DNA from: Liolophura sinensis
Taxonomy: Eukaryota; Mollusca; Polyplacophora; Chitonida; Chitonidae
Assembly: GCF_032854445.1 (NCBI RefSeq)
Contig: NC_088305.1
Coordinates: 25,803,026-25,867,025 of the forward strand
DNA length: 64,000 nt
Reading direction: 5' to 3'
Shown: positions 1 to 11,488 of the stretch, one piece after another
How the letters are laid out: the number at the start of each line of letters is the position of its first letter
Position numbering within the stretch: the first letter of the stretch is position 1
The notes under the pieces: model-generated
Seen by the model: the letters and a program-made list of their open reading frames with translations, nothing else
Databases searched by the model: none
What the model was told of the DNA's origin: nothing
Translations under genes and position numbers: made by a program

Positions 1-486
1 TGGGTCTGAGTGATGCTAGAATGCATTCTGTTATTATAACACAATATTATGTTATTCAACATATAATCTATAGAATCGGTGTGTTGATTTAATAAAATAC
101 TTGTTATATCACAGAATAACCTACTGCAATAACATAATACATTTTAGCATAACTCAGGCAACAGGCTTTCTGTTAAAATTAACAGACTAATTTTTTGAGT
201 TTAGTTTATGTTTGATCATCGGTGCCCAGATAGTTTATGCTCACAATCACAATGTATATTATGATGTCAATCAAAAGATTACTTCGTCCAAACAGGAAGC
301 TTGTAGTCCAGGATTTCATTTTAAATTACTTGATGTTATATTTCTTTATCCCGTCTTGCAATTTTCGGTAAATTCATCATCGAAGGGAAAAAAAAAACAA
401 GAAATCAAAAGCAACTTTTTTCTGTACAAAAAGTGATTTAATCACTGTGCACATCTCTTTCTTTTTCCATTTTTAATAGCTCTTTA
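1..486. other. Non-coding stretch, nothing recognised
   Basis: AT-rich sequence downstream of the minus-strand gene that ends at 487. I see no exon-like ORF, known repeat or RNA gene. A short ORF at 212-436 has low-complexity ends and no splice context. Confidence 0.5.
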
Positions 487-489
487 TTA
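484..489 (-). terminator. Poly(A) signal AATAAA of the secreted-protein gene
   Basis: On the minus strand AATAAA overlaps the TAA stop of the gene at 487-4099, so the 3' UTR would be very short. Confidence 0.5.
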
Positions 490-3400
490 TATTTCAGTTT
501 CATTTATTTCACAGTAAGGTAATCTGAAGCGAAAGATATTGACCCGTCCACACAAGCCGATGTGTCTGTGGGAATCATACGGGAAATCAATATGGACCGT
601 TCCCACGCACTGCTTAGTGAGAAGAAAACTTTCTGGTTCCGTAAATGATGTCGTCTTGTCACCTGATCGACTAGGGTCCGTGAAACTCGATCCAAACTTC
701 GGGAATTTCCGTGCGTTTATCGGCGTAAATCCGTTCGGTAGAGGCCGCTTCAAACTTTCATACATCATTTTATTGGTTCTAGTCCGGACCACAGACTGCA
801 AATAAAAAGGATGGGATGAAATTCAAAATTTTGTTTTAATTGTTTTCATCCTCCCTCGGTATATATTACACGCAAATATGACGATCAATCCCTCTGTGTC
901 TGTTAATTTGTCCGTCCACCTACCTATAATAATTTCTTGTGAAAGTATATCTTCCTACAGTTGCTGTAGAAGATTTTCCTGCTGTTGAGATTACTAGTAC
1001 ATTGTGGAAGTGAAGTGGTTACGTACTCAGTTGTTCTCACCAACACCGTCTGTTTTTTTTTTTTTTGTGAAATTTGGCCAGCATTACACAAAAATCCGAA
1101 ATTTTTCACACATATGATGCCGGCAAATATATCATAAAGTTGACAGAAATCGGAAACCAATTTCTTGCACGGATCCGATTGAACTCACGTCTGTTGGCAC
1201 ACATTCCCACCAAGGTATTTATTTATTTACTTATTTCGCTAGTGCTTAACGTGAGGCTTAAAGTTTCACTTATGTAGCGGCAATCATGTCTACCAGTGGA
1301 GGGAACAGGGGAAACCGGAGGGAACAGGGGGAACAGAGGGAACAGGGGAAACAGGAGGGAGAAGGGGGAAACAGGGGGGAGAAGGGGAAACAGGGAAAAA
1401 CAACCGACACCAGCTTATTCCATAGCCCTCCCCTCACAGGATAAATGAATGAATAAATAGGTTTTTACGTCGCACGTAACATTTGTGCAGTCTTATGAAT
1501 TGTATCCTCTTGTGACAGGGCGAGTCCGTGCCACCAAAGTGCTGCGGCCACTGAAGTATAATGCCGAGGAGACCAGACATGATATCCCACCCAGTCACAT
1601 TAAGAGAGGTATTTCCAGAGAGTGCTAAATGCGTTAGAATAGGGCTTAACACTCATCAAATAATGCTTGCAAAATTTTCTTAAAACAAGATGAAAAAAAA
1701 TTCTACATGTTTAATGTTCAATTTCTCTATTTATGCAAATGGCGATAATCTAATAAATAAAAAACCGCACCACTATTTAGCCGTTGTCTTAAACTTTGGT
1801 ACAGATTCAAACATGCAATCACAACGTACGAATTAAGGTCCAACAGAAAACAACAACACTATCATACCTCCACTTCGAAATAACCCTTTGTTTTGTTGCA
1901 ATCCATTTCAAGTTCCACCATCCAGTAGGCTTGGTTTGGTCGGTAAGCCAGATCACGGACACGCAATACTCTTTTGGCGTCCCTATTGGAGTGAAAAGAA
2001 TGAATAAATAAATAAATGAACACATTTATGATAGAATGATCAGGGTTTAACGCCACATTGCCATTATTTCAGCCGTATCCTGGCGTGATCCAAGAGAATA
2101 ATGACATCAAGATAGTAAACAGACACTTTCAAAACCAGCTGTATAATAAACAAACAATAAATAAAATTAAAAAATGAAATATTGTTCTTATACATCATAC
2201 GAACAGGTATAAATATTTTTCCGGTTTACTGTGCTGCTTCACGGAGACGATTTACCGAAGGCAAGTTAACCGCCCCGGCCGAGCCATTATACTGATACGG
2301 GTCAACCAGTCGTTGCATTATTCATGCTGAACGGAAGTTACAACTTTTTTTTTAAGGCCTTAGGTTTAAGTCTTAGGTGTGGCTCGATCAAGGATTGACC
2401 CTGGATCTACCGCTCCCGAGGCGGACGCTCTACCAACTGTGCTATCCGTATACAACTGAATTGACGAATCAAGTGAAATATACCGAACACATTTGATGAC
2501 ACAGCCCACATCAATTATTAAACAAGATTTTAACCGATATGGACCTCTTCAATTTGGGAACACACAAACGAGTTCTAGGTTAGTCGGTTTTACGCCAAGT
2601 CAGGAGGTCTTTTGTTTTCACTCCGGAAACGTCACGTACTTACAGCTTTTTGGTTAGTAACAATGACCAACGACCCACACTACTATGTACGTGTGATATA
2701 CAAGTAAGCCTAGCCGAGCTGAATGGGTCAATACTATACTTACTCTAACCCCACCATCCGTAGCGGAGTACCGTAGGCTTTCTCTTCCTTGTGATACCCT
2801 TGCTGTGGTTCCCTACCTTCTAAGTCCAAATGCTTATCGCCAGAGGCCCAGTTTTGGTACGCTGCGGGAGAACCGGGTGGTATGATGTGAGAAATGGGAA
2901 TCGAGCATGGGCTTTTCAGGCTGTTCTCTGTACACCTGGACTCGTCCCCACCTGTGTAACCTCCGAGGATGAACAGGTCCGAGAAAAATACTTCGGGTAC
3001 TTCGTACGCGATGATGGTCTTGGAACTGGGCTCTGATAATGAAGGAAACTCAAGACTTAGAATCCGCATGACTGTTTCGAACAGAATCTAATATTTTTGG
3101 TGACATAACTCGTATAATTTAAGAGTTTAATGTCTTGCTCACGAAAGTTTCGCTTATATCAAGGCGGTCAGTTAATTCCCCCTCGCCAATTAGATGTCTT
3201 TTACAATCCTTTGGCAAGTAACTGACGAACTTTTCGACGTCCTACACACAGAATTTCACCCGCTGAGCGCATCGGTTGAATTGCTGGTGATTTTTTTAAA
3301 CGTATTTAACGTAAACAGCCATATCTGGGCTGTTTGTAGTATACTGTCACCAAAGCCCTAAGAACCTCGCAAGATTCCCCGTGTGAAGGTTACTCATAAG

Positions 3401-4099
3401 TTTATCAAACGATTTTGACTTAACTTATGAGATTCCTTCGGTCTTACTTTCATGTTGCTTCAGATGTGCCAAAATATTATATTATATTATAGAGCTGTTT
3501 GACAGATATGCCATGACGAAAGCATCAGACACGGCACCAGACCAGGCATCAGGCACCAGACAGCAAGCAAGGCACCAGACAAGGCGCCAGACACGACATC
3601 GGGCACCAGACACGGCATCGGACACCAGACACGGCATCGGACACCCAACACGGCATCGGACACCCAACACGGCATCGGGCACCAGACACGGCATCGGACA
3701 CCAGACACGGCATCAACCACCAGACAAGGCAACAAGGCATTATATCATCTACAAAACTGTCCATGGTCCGGTTTATGAATAGAAAATAAATAAGAAAGAA
3801 ATCCGGAGTGCGTAGAGTGCCCAGAGTAACCCGAGTGCCCGGAGTAAACCATCGACCTTCGGCAGGTATACGTGATAAAGCTCCTGACTCAATGCAGCAA
3901 CGGTAACACTGCATGAAACATGAAAACATTAAGCAGAATAAGACACAAAATATCATATCAGTAAAAAACAATCAATCAATGAGGAACTAAAATCTATCGA
4001 TCACGATCGCATACCTGAAGGAGGCTTACTTGAATCCACTTCTGTCAGACAAGTGAAAACAGCCAGACAGTGCAAGAAAACACGTGTGTTCTCGAACAT
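487..4099 (-). CDS. Four-exon gene for a secreted protein of unknown function
   Basis: Modelled exons on the minus strand: 4099-4015, 3032-2744, 1982-1868 and 795-487. All junctions are AG/GT and the phases agree (1, 2, 0), giving 798 nt and 265 residues with no internal stop. The first exon starts MFENTRVFLHCLAVFTCL, which looks like a cleavable signal peptide and sets the start. The mature part has six cysteines (in ESRC, KSPC, EMDC, KQC, GLC and PYC contexts), which would allow three disulfides, and no further membrane segment. Exon 2 holds a Pro/Gly-rich stretch (IIPPGSPAAYQNW) and an alternative donor near 2843. A poly(A) signal overlaps the stop codon. I recognise no domain; a secreted or extracellular-matrix role is inference from the signal peptide and cysteines only. 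The gene structure is well supported by phase agreement, the function is not. Confidence 0.72.
1290..1402 (+). repeat. G-rich minisatellite with G-quadruplex potential
   Basis: Imperfect repeats of GGAGGGAACAGGGG / GGGGAAACAGG type. Between about 1357 and 1387 there are four runs of three or more G separated by loops of 4-5 bases, which fits the usual G-quadruplex pattern on the plus strand. It lies in the last intron of the minus-strand secreted-protein gene, so the G-rich strand is the non-template strand of a plus-strand transcript, and the gene's own RNA would be C-rich. Confidence 0.6.
1505..1620 (-). repeat. SINE tail fragment
   Basis: Resembles the 3' part of the element at 20209-20472 (shared GCCACCAAAGTGCTG-like and CAGACATGATATCCCACC-like blocks). 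No tRNA head is present here. Confidence 0.45.
2215..2455 (-). repeat. tRNA-headed SINE (type B)
   Basis: Read on the minus strand it begins with a tRNA-like head (GGTAGAGCGTCCGCCTC box A region, then a degenerate box B) and continues with the same body as the copy at 13085-13400 (CTGGTTGACCCGTATCAGTA). It sits in intron 2 of the secreted-protein gene. Confidence 0.7.
3520..3728 (+). repeat. 19-bp GC-rich minisatellite
   Basis: About ten imperfect units of CGGCATCGGACACCAGACA. The first units (CACCAGACAAGG type) are more diverged. Because the unit is not a multiple of three, several overlapping repetitive ORFs open on both strands; none looks like a real protein. It lies in intron 1 of the minus-strand gene at 487-4099. 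Confidence 0.75.
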
Positions 4100-4371
4100 G
4101 ACTGCGGATTGCCTGCAGAAAAAGGAACTGTGTGATTAGCTAGGCCACAGTATGATTTGTTATCGCTATTGTATGATTTGTTATGGTTGTTATGGCTAAG
4201 TGCACAAACTTTCAAGCACTCCCATTATGATTGAACGAATTATTGAACTGACTTTCTAATCGTTAACTGTAGCGAGACTAGCAGTATGGTGGCTGGAAAT
4301 TTTACATCTACATGGTTGTTAATTGCATTCAAGTGACACTTATCCAAACCAAAGCTGGGGAATTTGAAATT

Positions 4372-4985
4372 GAGGATGTCATCACGTGGTAAAATGACGT
4401 CAGTTCATTGAAGAACCAGATTTTCACAATGAGCATCTAAGAAGGGTTTCATTGACTAACAAAAGGGCAAACCCTGGCTTTACAAAATGCCCCAAAGGAG
4501 TAACGACCTACTATCGTGGATAAGACAACTAGTGGTGTACATAAATGAGGAATGTTGTAAAGACTAGGTTGCTGTCACGTGGTAAAGTGATGTCAATCTT
4601 TTAATTTCATTTATTTATTTATTTGATTGGTGATTTTCGCGGTACTCAAGAATATTACACTTATACGACTGCGGAAAGCATTATGGTGGGAGGAAACGGA
4701 GCATAGCCGGCGGGAAACCCACACTTCTTTGAGGAATCCCTTTTTCACAATCAACATATGTGGGATCAGCGACTAACAAATGCATCAACCTTGTCTTAAC
4801 AAATCCCTAAATGCGAATGGCTTCTTTTATTCCTCGATTTCGGACACTTCTCAAATGCTGAAGACTTGTGCGCATTTGTAAGACTGGCTTAGTCAGTTTG
4901 TTAGTCCCTTCTTAGATGCTCATAATAAAAAGATGGTTTTTCAATGAACTGACGTCACTCTACCACCAAACATTGCACATCCTTG
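4372..4985. repeat. Imperfect inverted repeat with TGACGTCA in each arm
   Basis: Sequence at about 4385-4480 reappears as reverse complement at about 4880-4975, including TGACGTCA followed by GTTCATTGAA and GAGCATCTAAGAAGGG. A third, direct copy is near 5785-5860. A SINE lies between the arms. This may be a decayed fold-back element or two opposed copies of an unnamed dispersed repeat. Confidence 0.5.
4609..4730 (-). repeat. SINE (type A), partial
   Basis: Carries the type A tail and core in reverse orientation: a TTTATTTATTTGATTGGTG tail, ACTCAAGAATATTACACTTA, then ATTATGGTGGGAGGAAACGG. The tRNA head is missing. Confidence 0.75.
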
Positions 4986-7409
4986 CTGTGCATCACCGAA
5001 AGTCAGAATGAACCTATGTAACACTCAGGATGTGTGTATAAACACAGATTTTAGTGAGGTGAATCGGCCTTGTTTTTGAAGTAGTTTACACTGATTTCAA
5101 CTTATTACCTTCTTAACAAATCCTATTTAATTTATCCGTGAAGATGCGATATTTGAAATGGCAAGTTTTTATATACGCCTTTAACAGTGATAGGTATATG
5201 TGAAAACAGTGAAACATTTGGGCATTTAGAAATTACCTTGTCTTCTAAAGCCCTTGCTTTAGAAATATTAGCGAGTGTATACCAGAATCAAAGGTGGCAA
5301 GCTATTCTTGGGGTCGTATATTTTTACCGCTGTTTGTCTTTATTTTTCTTCTATAAGTCTAATGGAGATTAGCGTATTTTTGGTGAAGTATGTATCACCC
5401 CTGGTCTAATTTTTCAATTCTGCCATTGATTTCGATTATGCCCCTTTGTTTCTGTACAAATCAGAAAACAAGGTGTCACTTTACACTGCATTTTGACAGT
5501 TTACTAAGAACATGGTTCCCAAGTTCAACAGTCACGGAAGTCAATGTGCACATACTGTTTCTTCAGGGTTTACTACATGACTTGTTGAGCTGATGGACCA
5601 TACACTGACTACACTACATATCCCAACAAAGGAAGAAACGTTAGGAATTAAATTTAGGCACTGTGAGGAAGATTAAGACATTTGACTGTAATGCGTAATA
5701 CCATGTGACGGCGACGTCAAATTTAAAATTCCGATTAGCGGGCTTTGTGCACTATGGCCTTTAGCAGAGGTTGCTGTTATTTAAATCACGTGAAAGAAGA
5801 TATGACGTCAGTCCATTAAAGATCCTGCTTTTCACAATGATCATCTGTGAAGAGGATCGACGACTAGCATTAGTAACAATGTACAAACAACTTCGGCTTT
5901 TTAAGGCGTGCACATTTACATGACTAACCGTGTTGGCTTATCCAACTTACCTGGTCTAAGGCTTTACCTGTACCCGACCACGTGATCTTTTTCTTTGATG
6001 TCGCTGGTTATGTAAAGGGTAAATACTCTCAAACCCATTCCATATTATAGTTTAATGCTCTCAAAGAACATCGCCAGTATCGTTCAGAATATACTTATCT
6101 TGTGTAACGTGCTGCAACAACAACGTCAATCTGATCTGATCTTTTTTTTACGATTTAATGTGAAACCACTCCTAAGCTATCACATACACACCCGATCACG
6201 GCAAGAAGAATAATTTTCTAAGCCCTTAGTCACTTTCTCAGAGCTACTTGCTTCAAAAAGTTTTTTGGTGTTAGATCTGTAGAGGTACCCCGTGCTCTTC
6301 ATGAAGCAAATACCGGCGGCAGGCTTCCACGGGGCTAGGTATGAGAGCCTCACTTTCATATCATCGACTTCCCAACTTCGACAGTAGGCCAGTGCGCAGA
6401 AAAAGATGATTTGATAAAGTTTAGGCCAAATTTACTGTTTCAGGATGTGAATCTAAAGTTAAATGAACTGTTAGTTACTTGTTAAATGCACTATTCTAAA
6501 TATGCACATTATTGGTTTTTAATTTTGACCAGGTTTTTGTCACAAATGTACACCCTGCTAACCAAGATTTAGAGAAAGTCATACTCACAAAGTTTTAAAC
6601 GACCTGGAACGTGCGTATTATAATGTGCTGACACATCAACGACTAAAAACAGGGACGACACAGCCAGAGCCTAGGTAAGAAAACCGCTAACAGTACGTAT
6701 TATTTATGCCAGTTTTAGTCTAGAATCCAGATCCTCCACTCAGGTTGGTCACTGGCCAACTCTCATAGTTCATTTCATGGTCGGAGCATTAGTATGTGGT
6801 CCAGTCCTAAAGGCTGACAAGCTGTTCGAGCTGCCGTAAAAAAATTTGCAAAATACCCCATTTGACTGGACAATTCAGGCATCAAAATGAACAAAGGCCT
6901 TTGTCCTTTATGTAACACAACATGAAATTATTTACTAACTCGGAAATCGGTGCACTGTTAAAAAGCCAAGAAAACGCTTAAATGAAGTATGCCGGTATAT
7001 CAGACCATTGAAAAGCAATCGATTTATTTTTCTAATTTTGTCTTTTAAAACGTCACAGTTTAGGGCGATATGTAGTGAAAAAGAAAATAGCAGTTACGTC
7101 ACATGCATAATTTCTGGCTGGAAATAGTTTATTTCAAGGTACATTCGGGGATGCATTCCTGCATTTCGGATGATGAAATCTAGCAATTTGTGAGTGTTGT
7201 ATGGCAAAAATCTGATGAGAGGCCATTGCCCCCTTTGATGGCACCGTATAGAATCCATGGTTCCAAATAGATTTTTAAAACAATTCTAAAAAAATAAATC
7301 GAACTATTTTTATGGTCATTGAAACCCGTAAAACTAGATATGTTAAGCTGGCTGGAATTTTGCATAGTCTTTGGCAAATTAAATAAACTCACCTCTATGA
7401 AAACACACC
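4986..7409. other. Non-coding stretch without a recognisable gene
   Basis: AT-rich intergenic DNA. The only structure seen is a third copy of the TGACGTCA-bearing repeat near 5785-5860. Short ORFs such as 5187-5372 and 7180-7392 have no splice signals or recognisable motifs. Confidence 0.5.
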
Positions 7410-7470
7410 TAATGACTCCTCGTGGTCATATGACCTGAAAAATTGTTAAGCTCGACGTAAAACCCGTACA
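7410..7470 (+). repeat. SINE (type B) 3' tail fragment
   Basis: GTCATATGACCTGAAAAATT followed by GTTAAGCTCGACGTAAAACC matches the 3' end of the full element at 13085-13400. Confidence 0.6.
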
Positions 7471-7794
7471 TAAATATACAAACATACTGCTATGAAACTT
7501 TTGTATGATTTGTGGAGAATTAAAAAGCACCATTTTCATAAAACATGGTATGGGGATATGGTTTAAGTTAATATAAAGTCCATAATACCTCGTACTTTCT
7601 CGCGTTGAGGCACAGGACGGTGGAGATATTTACCCTTGAAAATCTTCATAAAGTATGGTCCTGGGGCATTCTATTTATTTGAAGAAGAACAACACTGACA
7701 AGATTCCAAAATCGGCCACGGAATTAAACATAACAAACTGTCGAGTGGGTTAACTAAAGCATCCATATTCTGCGAATTCTGTGTAATTTGGTGA

Positions 7795-8008
7795 CAAGGG
7801 ACCTCTGTCGCGCGGCGCAATGACCCAGGAGTCTCTCGCCAGTACGGTCGCTGTGAGTTCAAGTCCAGCTCATGCTGGTTCTCTCTCCGGTTGTAAATGG
7901 GAAGGTCGGATGGTCATGGGTTCTCTCCCACCATAATGCTGGCCGCCGTCATATAAGTGAACTGTACTTGAGTACGGCGTAAAACAGCAATGAATGAAAT
8001 AAATAAAT
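7795..8008 (+). repeat. SINE (type A), nearly full length
   Basis: Degenerate tRNA-like head, box B-like GTGAGTTCAAGTCCAGCTC, then the type A core CCACCATAATGCTGGCCGCC and the tail ending in AAATAAATAAA. Same family as the copy at 16363-16597. Confidence 0.75.
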
Positions 8009-8655
8009 TTCGTGGGAATGTCAGATCAAGAGGAAACCACTGCATCTTCCTGCGCATGTGTCAAAACCTCACAACCCCGTTATTGTCTTGAGCGATGTAA
8101 TTACATAGCATTTGGAGATCATTCATTGCCAATGTGCGCTGGCGAAGACAAAGAGCATCTATACGGATGTACCTTAAACGATCAGAAATATTAGCGTGTG
8201 TATAAACTGCATTTGACAGGATAGGAAACCTTTCACGGATAAACGCCAACACTGGGTAGTCTGTTGTTCACTCCGGACTTTGCAACGATGATTGATGGAC
8301 AAAACTGGCAAAGTAGGACTCACTAGTACAAGAGAATCAATCCAGTCGCGCTTGCGCAGGAAAACGTTACAAGGCTCACCTTCTGACACAAAACTCCATA
8401 GCTCGTATTCTTTTAGAATTTTTCTTATTTCTAGTATTGCATGGACAAGCGATGTTGGATTGTTTTTTCTCTCCGAACTACAGCACAGAGAGTAAAATCA
8501 GACAACTGACGGCAGTGAACTCTTTTGTCGCTAAAGGTAAAAAGTCCTACTGTGCCATGTGATTGTCATTGCCCCATGATGCTGTAGGAGATTTTGTTTT
8601 ACTTCTTGCAACAAAAGTTCGATCTCCAAACTCTCCTTTTAGTCTGTGCAAGCTG
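8009..8655. other. Non-coding stretch, nothing recognised
   Basis: Several short ORFs open on both strands but none has splice context or a recognisable motif. Confidence 0.4.
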
Positions 8656-11420
8656 ATTAGAAGAGACCAACTTAGATTGTCCTGTTAGACTGGGAATAAA
8701 ACAATTCCTTTGAATTCACCACACATCTGTACAAACAGACATTTGCTGCAAGATTTTGATTAACAAAGTACGTTTGTAAATGTTATATATAGTTGTTTAT
8801 TATTGCATGGAGCCCATGGCACATTGGCCCACACACATATAACATATTACTTATTTATTATAAACATGCTTACCCCAGGGATTAAGGTTGGACTATTCTG
8901 TTAGATCTGGATAAAAACAACCATTTGGTATTTAGCAATTTATCTAGACAGATTAAATCAGGTCTATAAGCTTGGTTTGTTCGGTTAGACTTGGATGAAA
9001 GCTTGGATGAAAGCAACCATTTAGCAATGACCATTAATCTATCCAGACAGAATAAAACAAGTCTATATGAGCTTGGTTTGTTCGGTTAGACTTGGATGAA
9101 AGTTTGGATGAAAGCAACCATTTAGCAATCATCATTAATCTATCCAGACAGAATAAAACAAGTCTATATGAGCTTGGTTTGTTCGGTTAGACTTGGATGA
9201 AAGCTTGGATGAAAGCAACCATTTAGCAATGATCATAATTCTATCCAGACAGAATAAAACAAGTCTATATGAGCTTGGTTTGTTCGGTTAGACTTGGATG
9301 AAAGCAACCATTTGGCAATGATCATTAATCTATCCAGACAGAATAAAACAAGTCTATATGAGCTTGGTTTGTTCGGTTAGACTTGGATGAAAGCAACCAT
9401 TTGGCAATGATCATTAATCTATCCAGACAGAATAAAACAAGTCTATATGAGCTTGGTTTGTTCGGTTAGACTTGGATGAAAGCTTGGATAAAAGCAACCA
9501 TTTAGCAATGATCATTAATCTATCCAGACAGAATAAAACAAGTCTATATGAGCTTGGTTTGTTCGGTTAGACTTGGATGAAAGCTTGGATGAAAGCAACC
9601 ATTTAGCAATGATCATTAATCTATCCAGACAGAATAAAACAAGTCTATATGAGCTTGGTTTGTTCTGTTAGATTCGAATCTGAGCATTCCATTTAGCAAT
9701 GACCATGAATCTGTCCAGACAGAGTAAATCCAGTCTATATGAGCTTGGTATGTTCTGTTAGATTCGGATCTGAGCATTCCATTTAGCAATGACCATGAAT
9801 CTGTCCAGACAGATTAAATCCACTCTATATGAGCTTGGTATGTTCTGTTAGATTCGGATCTGAGCATTCCATTTAGCAATGACCATGAATCTGTCCAGAC
9901 AGAATAAATCCAGTCTATATGAGCATGGTTTGTTCTGTTAGATTCGGATCTGAGCATTCCATTTAGCAATGACCATGAATCTGTCCAGACAGAGTAAATC
10001 CAGTCTGTATGAGCATGGTTTGTTCTGTTAGATTCGGATCTGAGCATTCCATTTAGCAATGACAGTGAATCTGTCCAGAGTAAATCCAGTCTATATGAGC
10101 ATGGTTTGTTCTGTTAGATTCGGATCTGAGCATTCCATTTAGCAATGACAGTGAATCTGTCCAGAGTAAATCCAGTCTATATGAGCATGGTTTTTTCTGT
10201 TAGATTCGGATCTGAGCATTCCATTTAGCAATGACCATGAATCTGTCCAGACAGAGTAAATCCAGTCTATATGAGCTTGGTTTGTTCTGTTAGATTCGGA
10301 TCTGAGCATTCCATTTAGCAATGACCATGAATCTGTCCAGAGTAAATCCAGTCTATATGAGCTTGGTTTGTTCTGTTAGATTCGGATCTGAGCATTCCAT
10401 TTAGCAATGACCATGAATCTGTCCAGAGTAAATCCACTCTATATGAGCATGGTTTGTTCTGTTAGATTCGGATCTGAGCATTCCATTTAGCAATGACCAT
10501 GAATCTGTCCAGACAGATTAAATCCACTCTATATGAGCTTGGTTTGTTCTGTTAGATTCGGATCTGAGCATTCCATTTAGCAATGACCATGAATCTGTCC
10601 AGAGTAAATCCAGTCTATATGAGCTTGGTTTGTTCTGTTAGATTCGGATCTGAGCAATCCGTTTAGCAAAGACCATGAATCTGTCCAGACAGATTAAATA
10701 TGAGCATGTCCAGTCTGTATGAGCATGGTTTGTTCCGTTACATTTGGATGAAAGTAACCATTTACCAATGGTCATTAATCTATCCAGACAGATTAAATCC
10801 AGTCTATGAGCTTAGGCTGTTCTTTTAGATTCTGATGAAAGCAACCATTTAGCCTCCAGTCTGTCCATACAGATTAAATCCAGTCTATACAAGTTTGGGT
10901 TGTTCTGTAAGATTTGCATGGAAGCAGCCATTTAGCAATGACCATCAATCTATCCGGAAAGATTAAATTCAGTCTATGAGCTTGGCTTATTTTGTTAAAT
11001 TCGGTTGAAAGCGACCATTTAGCAAAGACCATCAGTTTGTCCAGACAGATTAAATCCAGTCAATACAAGCTTGGGTTTTCCTGTAAGATTTGGATTAAAA
11101 CAACCATTTAGCAAAGGCCATCAAATCAGTCCATACAGATTTAATCTAGTCTTTCAGCTGGGATTGTTCTGTTAGATTTGGGTCTGTGCAGTCCGTTTGC
11201 AATGTTTACAAATTCTTCCAAGCAATCCAGTAGAGTATGTGCAAGTGTTCTTTCACTTTGAATTACGTGATTTCGTTAGTAAGGAACAACAAACTCTCTA
11301 AACACACTTTATCCAGTGAATTAGGCTGGGTTGTTTTGTAAGGGTTGGATTAGAGCAATCAAAGAATTACGCTAAATGGTTTTTGAAGATTTGGATTAAT
11401 AAGGTCCATTTAGAATGGCG
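8656..11420. repeat. Long minisatellite with two monomer types (86-101 bp)
   Basis: About 25 head-to-tail units. Type A (about 8950-9660) carries GACTTGGATGAAAGC, is 89 bp long, or 101 bp where a 12-base GCTTGGATGAAA block is doubled. Type B (about 9660-10720) carries GATTCGGATCTGAGCATTCC and is 90 bp, or 86 bp where ACAG is missing. Both share TTTAGCAATGA and ATCTGTCCAGACAGA-like blocks. Units grow more degenerate toward both ends. The array fills the space just downstream of the LARGE-like gene's stop codon. The 90-bp period is a multiple of three, so minus-strand ORFs run through several units; these are by-products. Confidence 0.9.
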
Positions 11421-11488
11421 AGTAATCATCATATACGAGTCATCTCCTCAGTATTTCTAACCCGTTACGTGCTTGCTTCTTTTTTTTT

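Noticed and set aside
3482-3971. Overlapping repetitive ORFs on both strands
   Set aside because: They are generated by the 19-bp GC-rich minisatellite; all frames give similar low-complexity peptides.
9814-10321. Minus-strand ORFs with a 30-residue periodic sequence (MLNGMLRSESNRTN)
   Set aside because: They are a by-product of the 90-bp minisatellite period being a multiple of three; the frame breaks wherever a unit is 86 bp, and there is no splice or start context.
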